From contig NC_045128.1 of NCBI RefSeq assembly GCF_007655135.1, positions 23,282,811 through 23,346,810 on the forward strand: a DNA stretch of 64,000 nt, given 5' to 3'. How positions within the stretch are numbered: position 1 is the first letter of the stretch; every line of letters starts with the position of its first letter. The notes beneath the pieces were generated by a model that saw only the letters and a program-made list of their open reading frames with translations, ran no database searches and was not told the DNA's origin. Of the stretch, positions 13,137 to 25,312 are shown piece by piece. A program made the position numbers and the translations under genes. This DNA comes from Punica granatum. Taxonomy: Eukaryota > Streptophyta > Magnoliopsida > Myrtales > Lythraceae.

Positions 13137-16100
13137 ATGAGCAAGAGGAGTAGCAATGAAGGAAAATGGGGTGATGGTTGTCATAATCCAAGTACAAGAG
13201 AAGAAGCAAAAGTGACGGAAGATGAAATTCGAGCAATGGCTTTTTATTCAGTTGATTCAGCAGGAAATTTCTACACGAGGTATGCAATCTGTACTGGTTT
13301 TAGCATCCGCAAGCAGGACATGCGTGAGAACAAAAAGGGGGATTTAACAATGCGGAAGTGGGTTTGTAATAAAGAAGGATTTTGACAGGAGACGGAATGC
13401 GATCATAAGCATAAAAATAGAAGACCCCGTCACGAGAGTAGGTTGTCCTGCATTTTTTAAGTTGTTGCTCAACGGACTTTACGAATTGAACATAATCATG
13501 AGCTTGTTCCTACTGATAAGTAATGCTTCTTGAAAAGCAATTGCTCTTATCGGAAGAAGATAAAGCACAGATCAATTCGATGGTTCTATGTGGAGTCAGG
13601 CCGTGTCTTGTTATGGAGTACTTGTCGCGACAACGTGGAGATCCTAAAAACGTCGGTTTCTTGCTGAAGGACAAGTACAATTCTATTAATGACGAACAGC
13701 TACCTTGGATGGGGATACTAATGCTACTATTGGCTACTTCACTGGACTAAGGAATGAGAACCCGGGATTCTTCTATGAATTGAAGACTGATGAGGAGGGG
13801 TGGTTAAGACGGTTATTTTGGATGGATTTAGTCTCGCAATTGGACTGTGCATGTTTTGGGGACGTTCTCGTCTTCGATTCCATGTACAAAACGAACCTTT
13901 ATAACATGCCTCTCGTCATTCTGGCTGGCGTGAACCACCATCTTCAGAATATAAAATTCGCTTGTGCATTTCTGGATAACGAGACGACGGAGGCATACAT
14001 TTGGTTGTTGGAAACGTTCTGCTGAGCAATGCATGGGAGACAACCTATATCTGCTATAACAGACGGTGATCGTGCTATGCATGCAGCCATAAAGCAGGAT
14101 TTAGCCAAAAAAAGAGAGCCATAAAGCAGGTGTTTCCTGATGCAGGGCATCTGTTGTGTTCATGGCATTTGGCGCAAAATGCTCTCGGTAAATACAGATG
14201 CAAACCAGGCTTTTTCAGTGAATTTCAGCATTGCATGTTTACGAATATGTCACCACACGATTTTGATTTGGCGAGGCAGGACATCGTCAACCGGCACAAG
14301 CTTCAAAATTGGGCATGGATGCATAGCACCTACCAGACACGACATCAGTGGGCAGAATGTTTTTAGAGGGGACATTTCTGGGCGTTCGCACGTACCACTC
14401 AAAGATCAGTAAGTGTTAATCGAAAGATAAAGGCCTTTATATTCCAGAAGTTGAAGCTGTATGAGTTTGTGCAACATTTTAGCCGTATCCTAATCGGTAT
14501 GCGGCACAGTGAATCCTAGGCGGAATATGATGGCACACAATCATCCCCCGCCCTTACTTCCATGCTTGAAAAGATTGAAGCGCATGCTACTGAAATTTTC
14601 ACCCCTGCTTCCTTCAAGAGAGTTCGGCAGAGATCCTTAAAAAAGTACTTTTGCACGTGGACAACTTTGAGGAAGGGCAAAATCACAAGCAGTATGTTGT
14701 GATCAAGGTTGTCATAATCATGATTCTACCTAGAATCGATCAAGGGTCGTAAAATCGTAAATCGTATAATCAAATTATGGAATCTTCATGAATAGTAAGA
14801 TTCTACCTATAATTAAAAAAATACATATATATATATATATACACACCAAATATCATGTCAGAAATAGTAGAAATAAATATTAAATGATAAATCTTGCTGC
14901 TTTTTATATCGTTCGTCAAAATCAGATGGTGCTTAGTCTTCACAAGAGAGCGCTCCCACTATAACAACCTCAAATGAAAATTGATATAGTACCGTGGTCA
15001 CGGATCCTGTAGACGAAACTGTTTTTCCTCCATAACTTCTTCTTGGTTTGTCCCTTATTTTTTTTCGCTAAATTTCTTAGTCTATCCTTTCTTGGAATCA
15101 TCTTTGCACCTACAAAAGTCGAAAAAATTCCAACCTAAAATCATCTCAAACAAGACGGCAATCAGGAATCGGCCGGAACCCAATTCGAAACAGTTCCAAA
15201 ATTTTCCAAGTCTGTATCACTAACCGCCAGGAGACAAGTTTCAAATTTTTCATAAAATAAGAGAACCGATCAACAATACTATTGCACAATGAGAGAGATG
15301 TGGAGGGAGAGAGGGGGCATATGACTTTGGGTTGAAACTAGAATCGTAGAATCAGTTCGATTCTACGATTCTGCGATTCGAATCGCGATTCAGCCACGAT
15401 TCTACCTTCTCGATTCATGCCATGGAATCGGAATCGGTAGACACCCCTTGAATCGTAAAATCGTAAGATTCTAAGATTCGAATCGCGATTCTAACAATCA
15501 TAGTTGTAGTGCGATATAGAATGCCAGATTGTAGGTTCAAAGTCATTTACAAGCTACATATTCCCACCGTAGAGTGCTCATGCCTGCATTTGGAGAAGGT
15601 AGGCCTACCTTGCAGGCATGCATTTCACATAATGAAAGTGAATGACATGGACCGAATATTCTTCCTCTCTGGACGAAAAAGGCGAAGAATTTGGCACCGC
15701 ATTTGGAATCAGGTGCGGCCTCTGGCATTAGGCGTTTATTAGAAGCGAAACGGCATGGCATCCTAAATGCGGCATGCCAACGAATGTGTCACATGGGGTC
15801 ACAGTCAATGCCTATGTTTGATGAGATTTATAGGGGAATAGAGGACATTACTGGACGAATGGAACAACTCAAAGTTAAGAAGCCATTTACAGGAGATGAT
15901 GGAAAGGGAATATTGGATCCTCTTAATGCATGGACAAAGGGCATGCTCCGCCGACGTCAAAATGTAAGTAATAAATTGAAACGGTGCAGCAAGTGTAGGC
16001 AAAGTGGGTACACACGGCCCTGTTGTCCGAAAGGTGAAGGAAAGCAAAAGAAAATTGATCCACAAGGCCCAAAGACAGAGGAAGCTCATGCGGAAGTTGA

Positions 16101-16187
16101 GGAACCGACTTTTGAAGGAAGTGATATGATGTGGAACCTTGGAACCTTCATGCTGATAACAGGTAGCAATGATGGAATCATATGGTG
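13137..16187 (+). pseudogene. FAR1/FHY3-related (FRS) gene relic, MULE-transposase-derived
   Basis: FRS proteins are plant transcription factors domesticated from Mutator-like transposases. The expected domain order is visible. The FAR1 DNA-binding domain lies at about 13230-13520: a segment with FYTRYAICTGFSIRKQDM, then in other frames GCPAFF and EHNHELVPT. The MULE transposase core lies at about 13705-14190 and includes DVLVFDSMYKTNLYNMPLV, the stretch GVNHHLQNIKFACAFLDNET, and then FPDAGHLLCSWHLAQNALGK. The SWIM zinc finger lies at about 15565-15640, with ECSCLHLEKVGLPCRHAF. The C-terminal tail holds a Cys-rich CSKCRQSGYTRPCCPKG at about 15985-16035. There are stops (for example at about 13382 and 14023) and several frame changes, and an insertion of about 770 bp splits the gene before the SWIM motif. 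It is therefore a pseudogene. It could instead be a dead FAR1-type autonomous element, but no terminal inverted repeats were found. Confidence 0.85.
14708..15506. mobile_element. Insertion rich in GAATCG/CGATTC words, inside the FRS relic
   Basis: The FRS reading is interrupted after KQYVVIKV and resumes about 800 bases later with VRYRMPDCRFKVIYKLHIP. Both edges carry GTTGT (about 14706-14710 and 15502-15506), a candidate 5-bp target duplication. Near the edges, ATGATTCTACCTAGAATCG on the left is partly matched in inverse by CGATTCTAACAATCAT on the right. The interior near 15340-15490 is packed with the palindromic words GATTCGAATC, GAATCG and CGATTC, giving strong self-complementarity. There is no coding capacity, so it looks like a MITE-type element. 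The class is unknown. Confidence 0.55.
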
Positions 16188-17109
16188 AAGATGCATCGTC
16201 CTTTTATGGAAATCAATTGACATCGCAGTCTTATTTTGGGACATCATCACAATCGGTAAGTGAATTTCTCGTCCACCAAGAACAAAGCATCATTGAAACG
16301 AGCGTGTGAAAATTTTGTAATTTCAATTGTTATTTATCTATTACCAATAGGGGCGGCACCTTCTCTAATTTTCCGTTCACTTACTGGTCAACCAATGCCA
16401 TGAATCCCCATCCATGACATATTGATGAACTTGAGGGAATGAATGAAGCGAAGTTAAGACATATGGCATGTGCTTAGTTTTGTACAGCTGATGTAATTTG
16501 GTGACATTATGGTTGGTGGTCATTATTTCGGTAGTGCCTTATATAATGTAGGACGACCTTGCTTATTTTGTGGATTTCATCGATCCATGCATATGCTTGT
16601 GCTCTAAAATTGCAGTGTTCGAAGGCAGTCAGCCGCCTTGTCATTGTGCAGTTGACTGTTTAAGCATTATGGCTTTAAGTTGAACTTGGTAATCATGATG
16701 TTGGTGGTGCTTATTACCCATTTCATACGAGGACTATGCTTGTGATTTTTGTTCTCTCGTTTAGCCACTTTTTAGTAGGTTCATGTTCCATTGTCGTTCA
16801 TGTAGGGGTGAGGGAGACATGGAAGCGGAAAAGCTATCCGTACTTGTCATTGAAAATTCGGAAAATTTCGACCTTAAAATGAATTTAGGCCGAATTTTCA
16901 TAATAAAAAAATTGTTGGATGAAAAAGTTGGTCCCCGGGGTCCTCAACTGAACAAAAATTAATAATGATTCGTTTTTGTTAAAAATATGTAAAATTGAAT
17001 TTCATAATATACAATACATATAATATTTGAAAAGGAAAAGTATATCTTTATTTTTATTGTTTTTAGTTGAGGTTCACTTTTCTTTGCACCATCATTGAAA
17101 AAACAGCTA
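16188..17109. other. Intergenic DNA, no gene seen
   Basis: Follows the FRS relic. No coding region or clear repeat was recognised. The part from about 16900 becomes AT-rich. Confidence 0.4.
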
Positions 17110-18480
17110 ACGTTCTTATTCAAGAGGAGAATGAGAGAAGAAGAAGTGGATGGTGGTGATGGTCTCGAGAGAAGACTGGAGATGATGGATGTCGATGCCT
17201 CCTGATTTGGCCAAGAGAAAACGAGAGAGTGAGAGAGAGAAGATCAGATTGATGACGATGGCTGGTGAAGGTCGGCTGTGTAGATGAACATGGTGATGAA
17301 AGAAGCAGAGAGTGGAGGAGGAAGGAAAGGATATGGTGGCTGTGATGTTTCTGTGATTTGCGGCCCAAGAGAAAGAGAGTGAGGGAGATGGGCTGATCTG
17401 TCTGTCTTGTGTTGTATGTGCATCTGCTGCTTCTCAGCTGAGAAAGAGAGAGGGAGAAAGAGAGATGGAGAGAGGATCATGATGGTGATGGAAGGCTGGT
17501 TGGGGCCGAGAAAGGAGGATGGCAGGCTGACCATAGGAGGGTCTTTGTGTACTGTGGTGGGTGTAGCTGAGAGCGAGGGAGGCTGGGAGTGATACAGATC
17601 GAGGAAGGAGGTGGTGAGCTGAAGATGATGATGATGGTCGGTCAAGTGATGATGTTGGGGCTGGTGGTGATCAGAGGGAGAAAGAAGGTGAACTGGTGAG
17701 GGAAGGGAAGAGGAGAAGGATGGTGATGGTTCAGTGGAACCGAGAGGGAGAGAGAGCAGGGACCCAGAAGAGGAAGAGATGGAATGTGAGCTGCTGCTAT
17801 CAAGGGGGGCAGGAGAGAAAGGGACCAAAAGCTGAGGATGGTGAGGAAGTGAAAGAGAGGAAGGGCTGGTCTGTGTCTATGTGTGTGTTCGTATAGTCGT
17901 GAGAGAAGAAAAGAAGAAGATGAGGAAGGAGAGAAGGAAGAGGAGAAAGCTGAGGATGGTGAGGAAGTGAAAGAGAGGAAGGGCTGGTCTGTGTCTGTGT
18001 GTGTGTTTGTATAGTCGTGAAAGAAGAAAAGAAGAAGATGAGGAAGGAGAGACGGAAGAGGAGACAGTGACTGTGATGGCAGGAGAGAAGAAGGAAGATG
18101 ATGCTGGTGGAGATGGTCTATTTTTTGGTGATGGAGCTGAGCAAGGAGAAGGAAGGCAGAGGATAGAAGGGCTGGAAGGAGATGGTGAGTTGGAGATGGC
18201 AGGGGCCTGAGTCGTCTGTTGCAGAGGAAGAAGGTGGCAGCAGCAGAGGAGAAGAAGAAGCCAAAGGTCATGGTCTGTTCTGAGGAGGAAGAAGAAGCAT
18301 AAGATGAGGATTGCAGGGGATGGGCGTAGCTGAAGATTGGATAGGCTGCCGGGAGTTGCAGAGCAACTTGATGGGAGCTGCATAGAAAAGAAGAAGAAGA
18401 AGAAGAAGAAAGGAAAGGGAAAAAGGGCAGGAGATGGATAAGCAAAGGGCAATTGCAAAGAAGGAGGAAAAGAAAGAGCG
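17110..18480. repeat. Purine-biased (GGA/GAA-rich) low-complexity tract
   Basis: For about 1.4 kb the plus strand is dominated by G and A in GAGAGAGA, GAAGAAG, GGATGGTGA and AAGGAG words, with matching pyrimidine richness on the other strand. The long minus-strand open frames across it are Ser/Pro/Leu/His-rich low-complexity translations and are not treated as genes. It contains a 118-bp tandem duplication. Confidence 0.75.
17831..18066. repeat. Two-copy tandem duplication, 118-bp period
   Basis: The unit starting GCTGAGGATGGTGAGGAAGT at 17831 restarts at 17949 and runs to about 18066 with only a few differences (for example CTATGTG against CTGTGTG). Confidence 0.9.
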
Positions 18481-20019
18481 GGCAGGACTAGACGCATGGG
18501 GGTCGGCCAAGTTGGCCACTTGGGGCCGACCCCTATGCGACCTTTTTTTTTTATTTTTTTCTTTTTTTCATTTGTACGGGCATTTTGCAGTCGACATTCA
18601 ATTTCTTGTTCTTGCAAATTTATAGGGGAAAATAACACTACATATTATAGTTTGAAAATAATTTTCTCCGTGCATCATATTTTGAAAAATTTTCACGATG
18701 CATCACGAAACTCTTTTAATTTTTCTCCGTGCATCATTTCGGTCAAGTGATGGACGAAAACATGACATGACACATTATTTGGACAAATGGTGTCCATGTG
18801 GCCGCGCTTACTCAGCATCTGGGTCTCACTCCCTGCTTTCCCCTGCCCCCAATTCTGTATTTCCCGCCCTTCTCTGAAACATACTATGTCTTTTGATCTC
18901 TTCTCACAAATCAAGCAGAGTTGATCAAAACCGTAAATCTTCAAGGATCACAGGAAGGATCGATGGAATTCCGAAGGAGAAAGATGTCGATTGTTGAAAG
19001 GTGTCGACTACTTGCGAGAAGAGGAGCAACCGCTGGTATATGCAGGAGCAAATAGAAGGATCAATCACGGGTACTGTCTTATTCCATTTGCATGTGGATG
19101 ATCAGAGTTGGTGTTGATGTTGGCATTAATGTTCATGATGGTATATAAAATCATTTCTTTGGTTGTAAGAGGGGTAAAACTTGGATAAAGTTGGTGACTT
19201 GGAACAGTTGGTGGTGCAGTGAAAGTAAAGCCAGTGAATCGTGTTATTCTCATCCGAACAGAGGAAGACAATGTAAGTTCAAAATCACAACTTGATCGAC
19301 TAGTTTGGCATGATTTTTTTATATGTTGCTAGAAGACTGAGAATCAAGTGGTGTGTACTTTGAGTCTTTAGTTTAATGGTGTCTTTCTCATCCCATAGTT
19401 GAAGACAATGTAAGTTAAAAAATCATAACTTGGCATGGGTTTCTTGTTTGCTGCTAGAAGACGGAGGATTAAGTGGTGTTTACTTTGAGTCTTTAGTTTA
19501 GTGAACTTGTGTTTTGCTATTGTACGGTGGGAACTAAGTTTGGTATGCAATCATACTACGGAGACCACATGAAACTAACACCACCAGTTGAGTACATTGG
19601 TGGTACAAGGGACATCTAAAATCATGGGATAGATTGAGAAAAAAAGGATTAAAACCATATGATAAATTTTAGAAAAAAATTAAAATCATGGGATAGATTT
19701 GGAATCTACTTACGTTTCATTAACGGAAAATATAACGGCATGATAGATTTGGAAAAAAAATGTAAATCATGAAATATTTTTGACACTTTTAAAACTATAG
19801 GATAGATTTGAATAAAATGTGAAACCATGGAATATATGAGGTAATTTGCCATAGTATAAAAAAAAGTCATGCTTTCCTTTCACTTCCTTAAATTTTTCTT
19901 TTTATTGATACTTTTGGGACCTATATATTGGATACAAGATTATCAAGAGTCCATCATTGTGAACTGTTGATGCGGCATAATATTATTACATGAATTGAGA
20001 CTTCCCATTGCACAATATT
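18481..20019. other. Repeat-bearing intergenic DNA, no gene seen
   Basis: A stretch near 18630-18740 has repeated CTCCGTGCATCAT words resembling a repeat-element end. Two direct copies of about 110 bp lie at 19262-19380 and 19398-19505 (separate entry). The interval 19615-19850 carries several spaced copies of the word ATAGATTTGGA or close variants (GGGATAGATT, GGATAGATTTG), ending near a TAATTTGCC word, perhaps the arm of a decayed element. No coding region is supported. Confidence 0.45.
19262..19505. repeat. Direct duplication of about 110-120 bp
   Basis: Both copies contain GAAGACAATGTAAGTT, GCTAGAAGAC and ACTTTGAGTCTTTAGTTTA in the same order. Copy 1 spans about 19262-19380 and copy 2 about 19398-19505. 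They are diverged by small indels. Confidence 0.8.
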
Positions 20020-20222
20020 AGGTAGTCAAAATTAAATACCTATAATATATAATAATACCATATTCCACCCTTATTCCTTTTAAATAAGGTCTCGAGTTCG
20101 AGTGTTGTGAATGGAGAAAATTCACGCTGTGAAAGCTTTTTCCCTTAGTGGGCCGATCCGACTCTACTAAATTAATCGGAGCCTGATTGGGTTTCCGAAT
20201 ATCAAGGTTCACACCTAAAAAT
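20020..20222 (+). mobile_element. SINE-like repeat copy 1
   Basis: Contains AATAAGGTCTCGAGTTCGAG, which resembles a tRNA-type B box, followed by TGTTGTGAATGGAGAAAATT and CACGCTGTGAAAGC. A related copy lies in the opposite orientation at about 42335-42475. Two dispersed copies sharing a B-box-like core suggest a tRNA-derived SINE family. Exact ends are unknown. Confidence 0.5.
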
Positions 20223-21200
20223 AACAATAAATAAAGTAAGAAAAGAAAAACTACATTTTTAATCCTTCATGTTTGGTTAGTCATTCAAGTTTTTCATTTT
20301 ATTTACTTATAAAAAACAAAAAACATTATTTTGTTTTGTTCGATTTTGTCCCTTAGATTACCACAATCAGTCCTCCCGTTAGCAGGACCGTTAATTTAGA
20401 AGGCTGGACCCCACATATTCTTGACCCATCACATAAGTTGCCACATGGGCCTAAATAGATTTGGCTAGACCGGTTTACTCAAAATAAAACGGTTCGATGA
20501 TATGAGCTTAAACCAACAGAAAGATTAGTTAAAGAGAGAGAATATTTTGTACGATCTATTTCTCTTACTCATCAATTGAGATATCCATTTCTGCCTCACA
20601 TATAACTCTATCTCCTTGTCGCCAAACCATCGACAAAGTAAACCGATCCCGTAGCATGTGCATCGTCTCTCCAACTCACGCTCTCTGTCGCTAACAAGGA
20701 AAATTTGATGAGTCTGAATTCATCTGAGAGCAAGCCCTAGCTGCCTTGATCCTCTTCTCCCAGCAGAAATGCCACCGGGATTCCGTCCCTTTGTTTATCA
20801 ACTCTGCCTCCATGCGTTACCCTAAACAGAGTAATTCCTTCTCGACAGTTCGAGTTCCAGAACTTGATCTTTCATTGATCCTCTGCATTGCATCCTCACC
20901 AGCTCTATAACCTGGTCCGACTGCTTTGAACAACCGAAAATGTTAATTAGATTGATAGCTAGAATGTATTCACCAAACAGTTTCTCCCAATTTTTAGATT
21001 TATGTTCTTGAATTGAGACTTCCTTTCTTGGAACTAATTGCTTGTCTATGGTAATTATTTGCAATCTTTAAAGATGAAATTACTTCATATGACCATCAAG
21101 AATCAATTAATCATTTGTATATAATCCGAGATCGTTATATATATTTGGTCCAAATATAGAAACATGACTTGTAATTTTATTATATAATTTTTTTTCCAAT
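20223..21200. other. Intergenic DNA, no gene seen
   Basis: No supported coding region. Around 20240-20480 the text reads like one arm of a decayed inverted-repeat element (TTTTTAATCCTTCATGTTTG and CCCGTTAGCAGGACCGTTAA), but a partner arm was not found. Confidence 0.35.
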
Positions 21201-21468
21201 AGTATGTTGTGATGTTCTCATTTAAAATACTTAATTTAAATATTTTGACAATGTTTTGATAAAAAAAAGTGACTTTTAGTAATTTATGTATCAAATCTAT
21301 GTGTGAAAGTGTATAGATAATATGAGAATTTTCTTGTATGATATACTTATTTTTATTTATGTTAATTGAGTATAGTATTTATTTTTAGTATGTTAATAGC
21401 ATTTATTAAGGATATTTATTATTTAGTGTAGTTTGTTTTACTTTATATATAGATAAAGATAGATTGTG
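21201..21468. repeat. Dispersed AT-rich repeat, copy 1
   Basis: Shares TTTAAAATACTTAATTTAAA, AATATGAGAA, TGATATACTT, ATAGCATTTATTA and TAGTTTGTTTTACT in the same order with 41789-42071. The family is unrecognised. Confidence 0.75.
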
Positions 21469-22098
21469 ACTTTCGTGATTCTACTTCTTGCATGAGTTGT
21501 GGTGTCAAAAGATTGAGAAATTCATGGCATATATCTTTATTTGTTTGAGGGAGAAAATGAAATTGTTGTGTAAAAAGCCAAAGATAAAACGATTGATTGC
21601 TAAAATACCATGTCCATGGGAGGAAAGGGGAGGAAGGGGAGGACGGGGAGGTGAGGGCGCCATTGTCCTTATTGTAGGATCTCCCCGCTCTCTCTTCACT
21701 TGCCATATGAGGTTGTCGGAGGCGTCTGAAAACGTGGATGACCCTATCTGAGGGAGTGATGGCCGACGTTGGAGAGCTACCACCACAACCCCAAACCCCT
21801 CCCCCTTCTCTTCTTCCGCTTAGTTTGCAGCCTTTGTCATAATTTTTTTAATGTATAACCTTAACTAGATTAATTTGGTCATTAAGCTAGTGTATTGATG
21901 GTATTGTGACTATTCCACATGGGAGGATAAATCGGGCACGACTCGATGACATTATAAACGAAAAGCGTAAAAGGAAAATGTGGAATACTATAGTATGACG
22001 AACATAATATGTAAATTATGGATGATCACGATTAAATACTGAAAAAATTTAATGGATGAGATTAGTATCCCACTATGAAACATTTTTAATGTCTCATT
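21469..22098. other. Intergenic DNA, no gene seen
   Basis: Short open frames on both strands near 21490-21790 overlap each other and have no recognisable domain. A GGGGAGG-rich patch lies near 21620-21650. Confidence 0.4.
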
Positions 22099-23349
22099 CA
22101 CTACTAGAAATCGGCTCTATAGAGACGGTCAATACCTGTCTCTATGCAGAAAATTCCATCTCTATCGGCCTATAGAGTTGGAAATTTCCATCTCTCATTT
22201 TCGTCTATAAAAACTGCATTGCAAATTAAGAGACGAGTGTGCCGCCTTGCCTAGGATACAGATGGAAAATTGAGACAATAAATTCCAACTCTATCCATTA
22301 GACAGAATTTTTCATCTCCAGACCCGTTTGACGGTAAGAGACAGAAAATACCGTCTCTAGTTCTATCTCAATGTTAGAGATAGACATCTCCGTCTCCCTA
22401 CTGAAGAGACCAACTTTCTTGTATCCATGGATGTCTCATCTGTAGAGATCGTCCCCGACGGAGACGAAACTTGCTGTCTCTTGTCCATCCCACCCATGGA
22501 ATGGATTCAAAGAGATAAGAGACAGAGTTTTCCGTCTCTTTTGGAAATCAAAGGAAAAATGTCAATATATATAGAATCAGAATTGGAACCTGCTTTCACA
22601 CATCCACAAGCACATATATATCCACATACATACCATAAATCCACACATACATAACCTGCTTTTCATTCATAACCACAAATCCAACACCAAATCCATAAAA
22701 ACCACAAATCCATGTCCCGAACATATCTAAGTTTGATCCATAAAACGATAATCCAATGCTGCAAACATAATCCAACACCATAAAAACTAACGACAAAATG
22801 ATATTCCACAAATATAAACCAAGTCTCACACCGACTTAAAGTTAAACTGAACACACCTAAACTTCACCCTCGAATAAATCCTCCACCACAAGGTGGTCAC
22901 CGAAGTCATCGGAGCCAGAACCAGATTTATCGTAGTCACCATCAACCTCGTTATCATCCTTGTCACCATAGTCGGCTTAAGGAGCATAAGATAAATCCCT
23001 TAGCAAGTCGCTAAAATAGTTCCACTGGGGTTTGAAGAGGAAGATTGAGCTCTAAGTTTCAAAATGTAGTCTGAAATAGATGATAGAGCTTGGATGGTGG
23101 GTGTGGGTGTATGGATGGCTGAAAGGGCCATCTACTTGCGCTTTACCTTCTTCCGAGGAGACATCTGTATAAATCAGATTGACCAACAATTCATCAACTT
23201 CAGCTCAAGCAAATTCAACAATTTTCAGCTTAATTTCGATCAAAGCAAATTCTAAAACTTAAGAAAATTCAGCAATTTCGGCTCAATTTCCTGCAAAGCA
23301 CATTCATTGGCTGCAACTTATAAATCTTAAAAAAAAACTAACCATTAAC

Positions 23350-23413
23350 GATGCTCAGTTCCTCACCAGTAATGATGCTCAGTTCCTCACCAGTAATGAT
23401 GCTCATTTCCTCC
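23350..23413. repeat. 24-bp tandem repeat, about 2.6 copies
   Basis: The word GATGCTCAGTTCCTCACCAG plus TAAT repeats head to tail within the CACTA element. Confidence 0.85.
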
Positions 23414-25312
23414 TTCATTCTCTTGATCTTCTCACTTCATCACCATTAATGATGCTCGGTGGGACATGCAAAAGGAGATAAGAAATGGGAGAAGAGGGCC
23501 ATAAAGCATTTAAACATAATATTAAGAAAAGGGAAAAGCATACAGAACAAATGAACATGGAGCATAGAAAGGAGCGTACATAAGCATATTTAGAATCTTA
23601 ACCACCCCTCTTAACCTCTCATGGTAAGCCACAAAAATTGGTGAACTCATATCACACGTAAGTACAATACCCTTGGTGCCTTTATACTAGCAAATTAGAG
23701 TTTTGCAACTCCCAGGAAGAATATACATAAGACACATGCCGAGCAGATCCTCAATAAAATACCCGAAAGTCAATATAGAGAGCACACATGCATAATCATT
23801 TCACTTCCATCTTTTAATTCTAAAAATTTGGAGAGTAAGCTTGAGTAAAGGCTCATCGAATGATTAGTTTATTGTCGAATGGAAGGTGAAAACTAGCAAA
23901 ATTTAACAATGTTCGAAAGCACACAAGCTGGTTGCAATAAAAGAAATGGGCAGAGTACATGACTAATAAATCCGATCAATGTCAACCATAAGTGTAGCAA
24001 GAGTTGCCTCATTAACGTTACACCATGCTAAATTCACGCCACTAGCCTCTTGAAACTTTAACAAATGTTCTCAGCAAACAAGGTTTATTAAAATGGCTAA
24101 TCCTTTCGAAACAACGATAATTAAGTGAAGCTGCATGTTTTACTTACAGTGGACTCTCTAGACAGTGGACTCCCTTTTGAATTCACTTGCTCTTGTCGGG
24201 TGGTCCAAGGGCATTGTGAAAAGCTATTCATCGTAGAGGATGAAGCATATGGCTGTAAAAAAAAAAAGCACAAAGAAATAAATAGAGGGGAAACGAGAAT
24301 GGGAAACACAAAGAAGTGGGAAGAACATCACTTAGCTTTTGAAAGGAAGTTTAGCAGCAAAAATAGTGAGCTCGGGGCTGAGTGACTTGAGGTAGTGGCA
24401 GAGGTTCGAGCCTTCATCGAGTAGAAGATGTGATGAGGAGCTAGGCTCCACGGGTCGGGCTCAAGGCTAGGGGATCAATGTGTAGGTTAGGGCAAAGAAA
24501 AGGAGCTAGCAAGGTCGAGACTTTGGGAGAGCTCGTCGAAGCTCCTGAGAGTGTGTGGAAGGTTCAAGAAAGGGATCTTGTGGCTGGGTTTGGTGCTGCC
24601 CCCGAGAAAGGGACGAAGCTGAGTTGAGACGAGATCTTCTAGAGTTTTGATGTGCTACAAATAACGATATAGAAAAGAGAGAAAGGACTTAGAAATAGAA
24701 AAGATCAAAATAGAGGAGGAAGAGAGAGAGAGAGACGGTGACACTTAGCTTCGAAAGAGGGAAACCCGATATAGGCTCATGGCAAAGCTATGCTTGAGGG
24801 ACCTAAAGAGGAGGAAGATGGCTCAGCTCAAGATGTTAGTAGGGCCCAGGATCGAGGTGGAGGAGGTGAGCTCTCGCAACCATTACTACCATCGAAGGAG
24901 AAGGGGCTTGGGTCTGATTTTGACGAGTTGGGGCCACAAGAAGGTGGTTGTTGAGCTCGCAGAACCAAGGAGAGAAAAGAAATGTCTGCGTTGGAGCGAT
25001 GAGGGAGGAGATAACTCATGGGCTGCCGCATTAAGGTCATTGGACTTGATAGCCAAGCTTAATCGAGAGGAGGACGCCAGGAACGAAAGAGGCAACCGAT
25101 GGTGCAAGCTTGAGCAACGAGCTAAGGAGCGACACTGTTGGCCAGAAGGGAGCACCATGAGAGAGTTATCGTGAGAGAGATAGGTAGTGAGCTGGCCAAA
25201 AGGGAGCTCAGCCTACTGATGAGTGTCGTGAGCGAGCTCAGGAGCACAGGAGCTAAGGAACGTTGTGAGCGGCTGAAGAGTGCCATGAGTGACCTTCATC
25301 GTGAGAGGTCAT

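Noticed and set aside
17120..18638. Several minus-strand open frames of up to 267 codons
   Set aside because: They are low-complexity Ser/Pro/Leu/His translations of a pyrimidine-rich strand. They overlap one another in different frames and contain no domain.
24779..25174. 131-codon open frame inside the CACTA element
   Set aside because: Charged, low-complexity sequence with overlapping minus-strand frames and no recognisable transposase or host domain.
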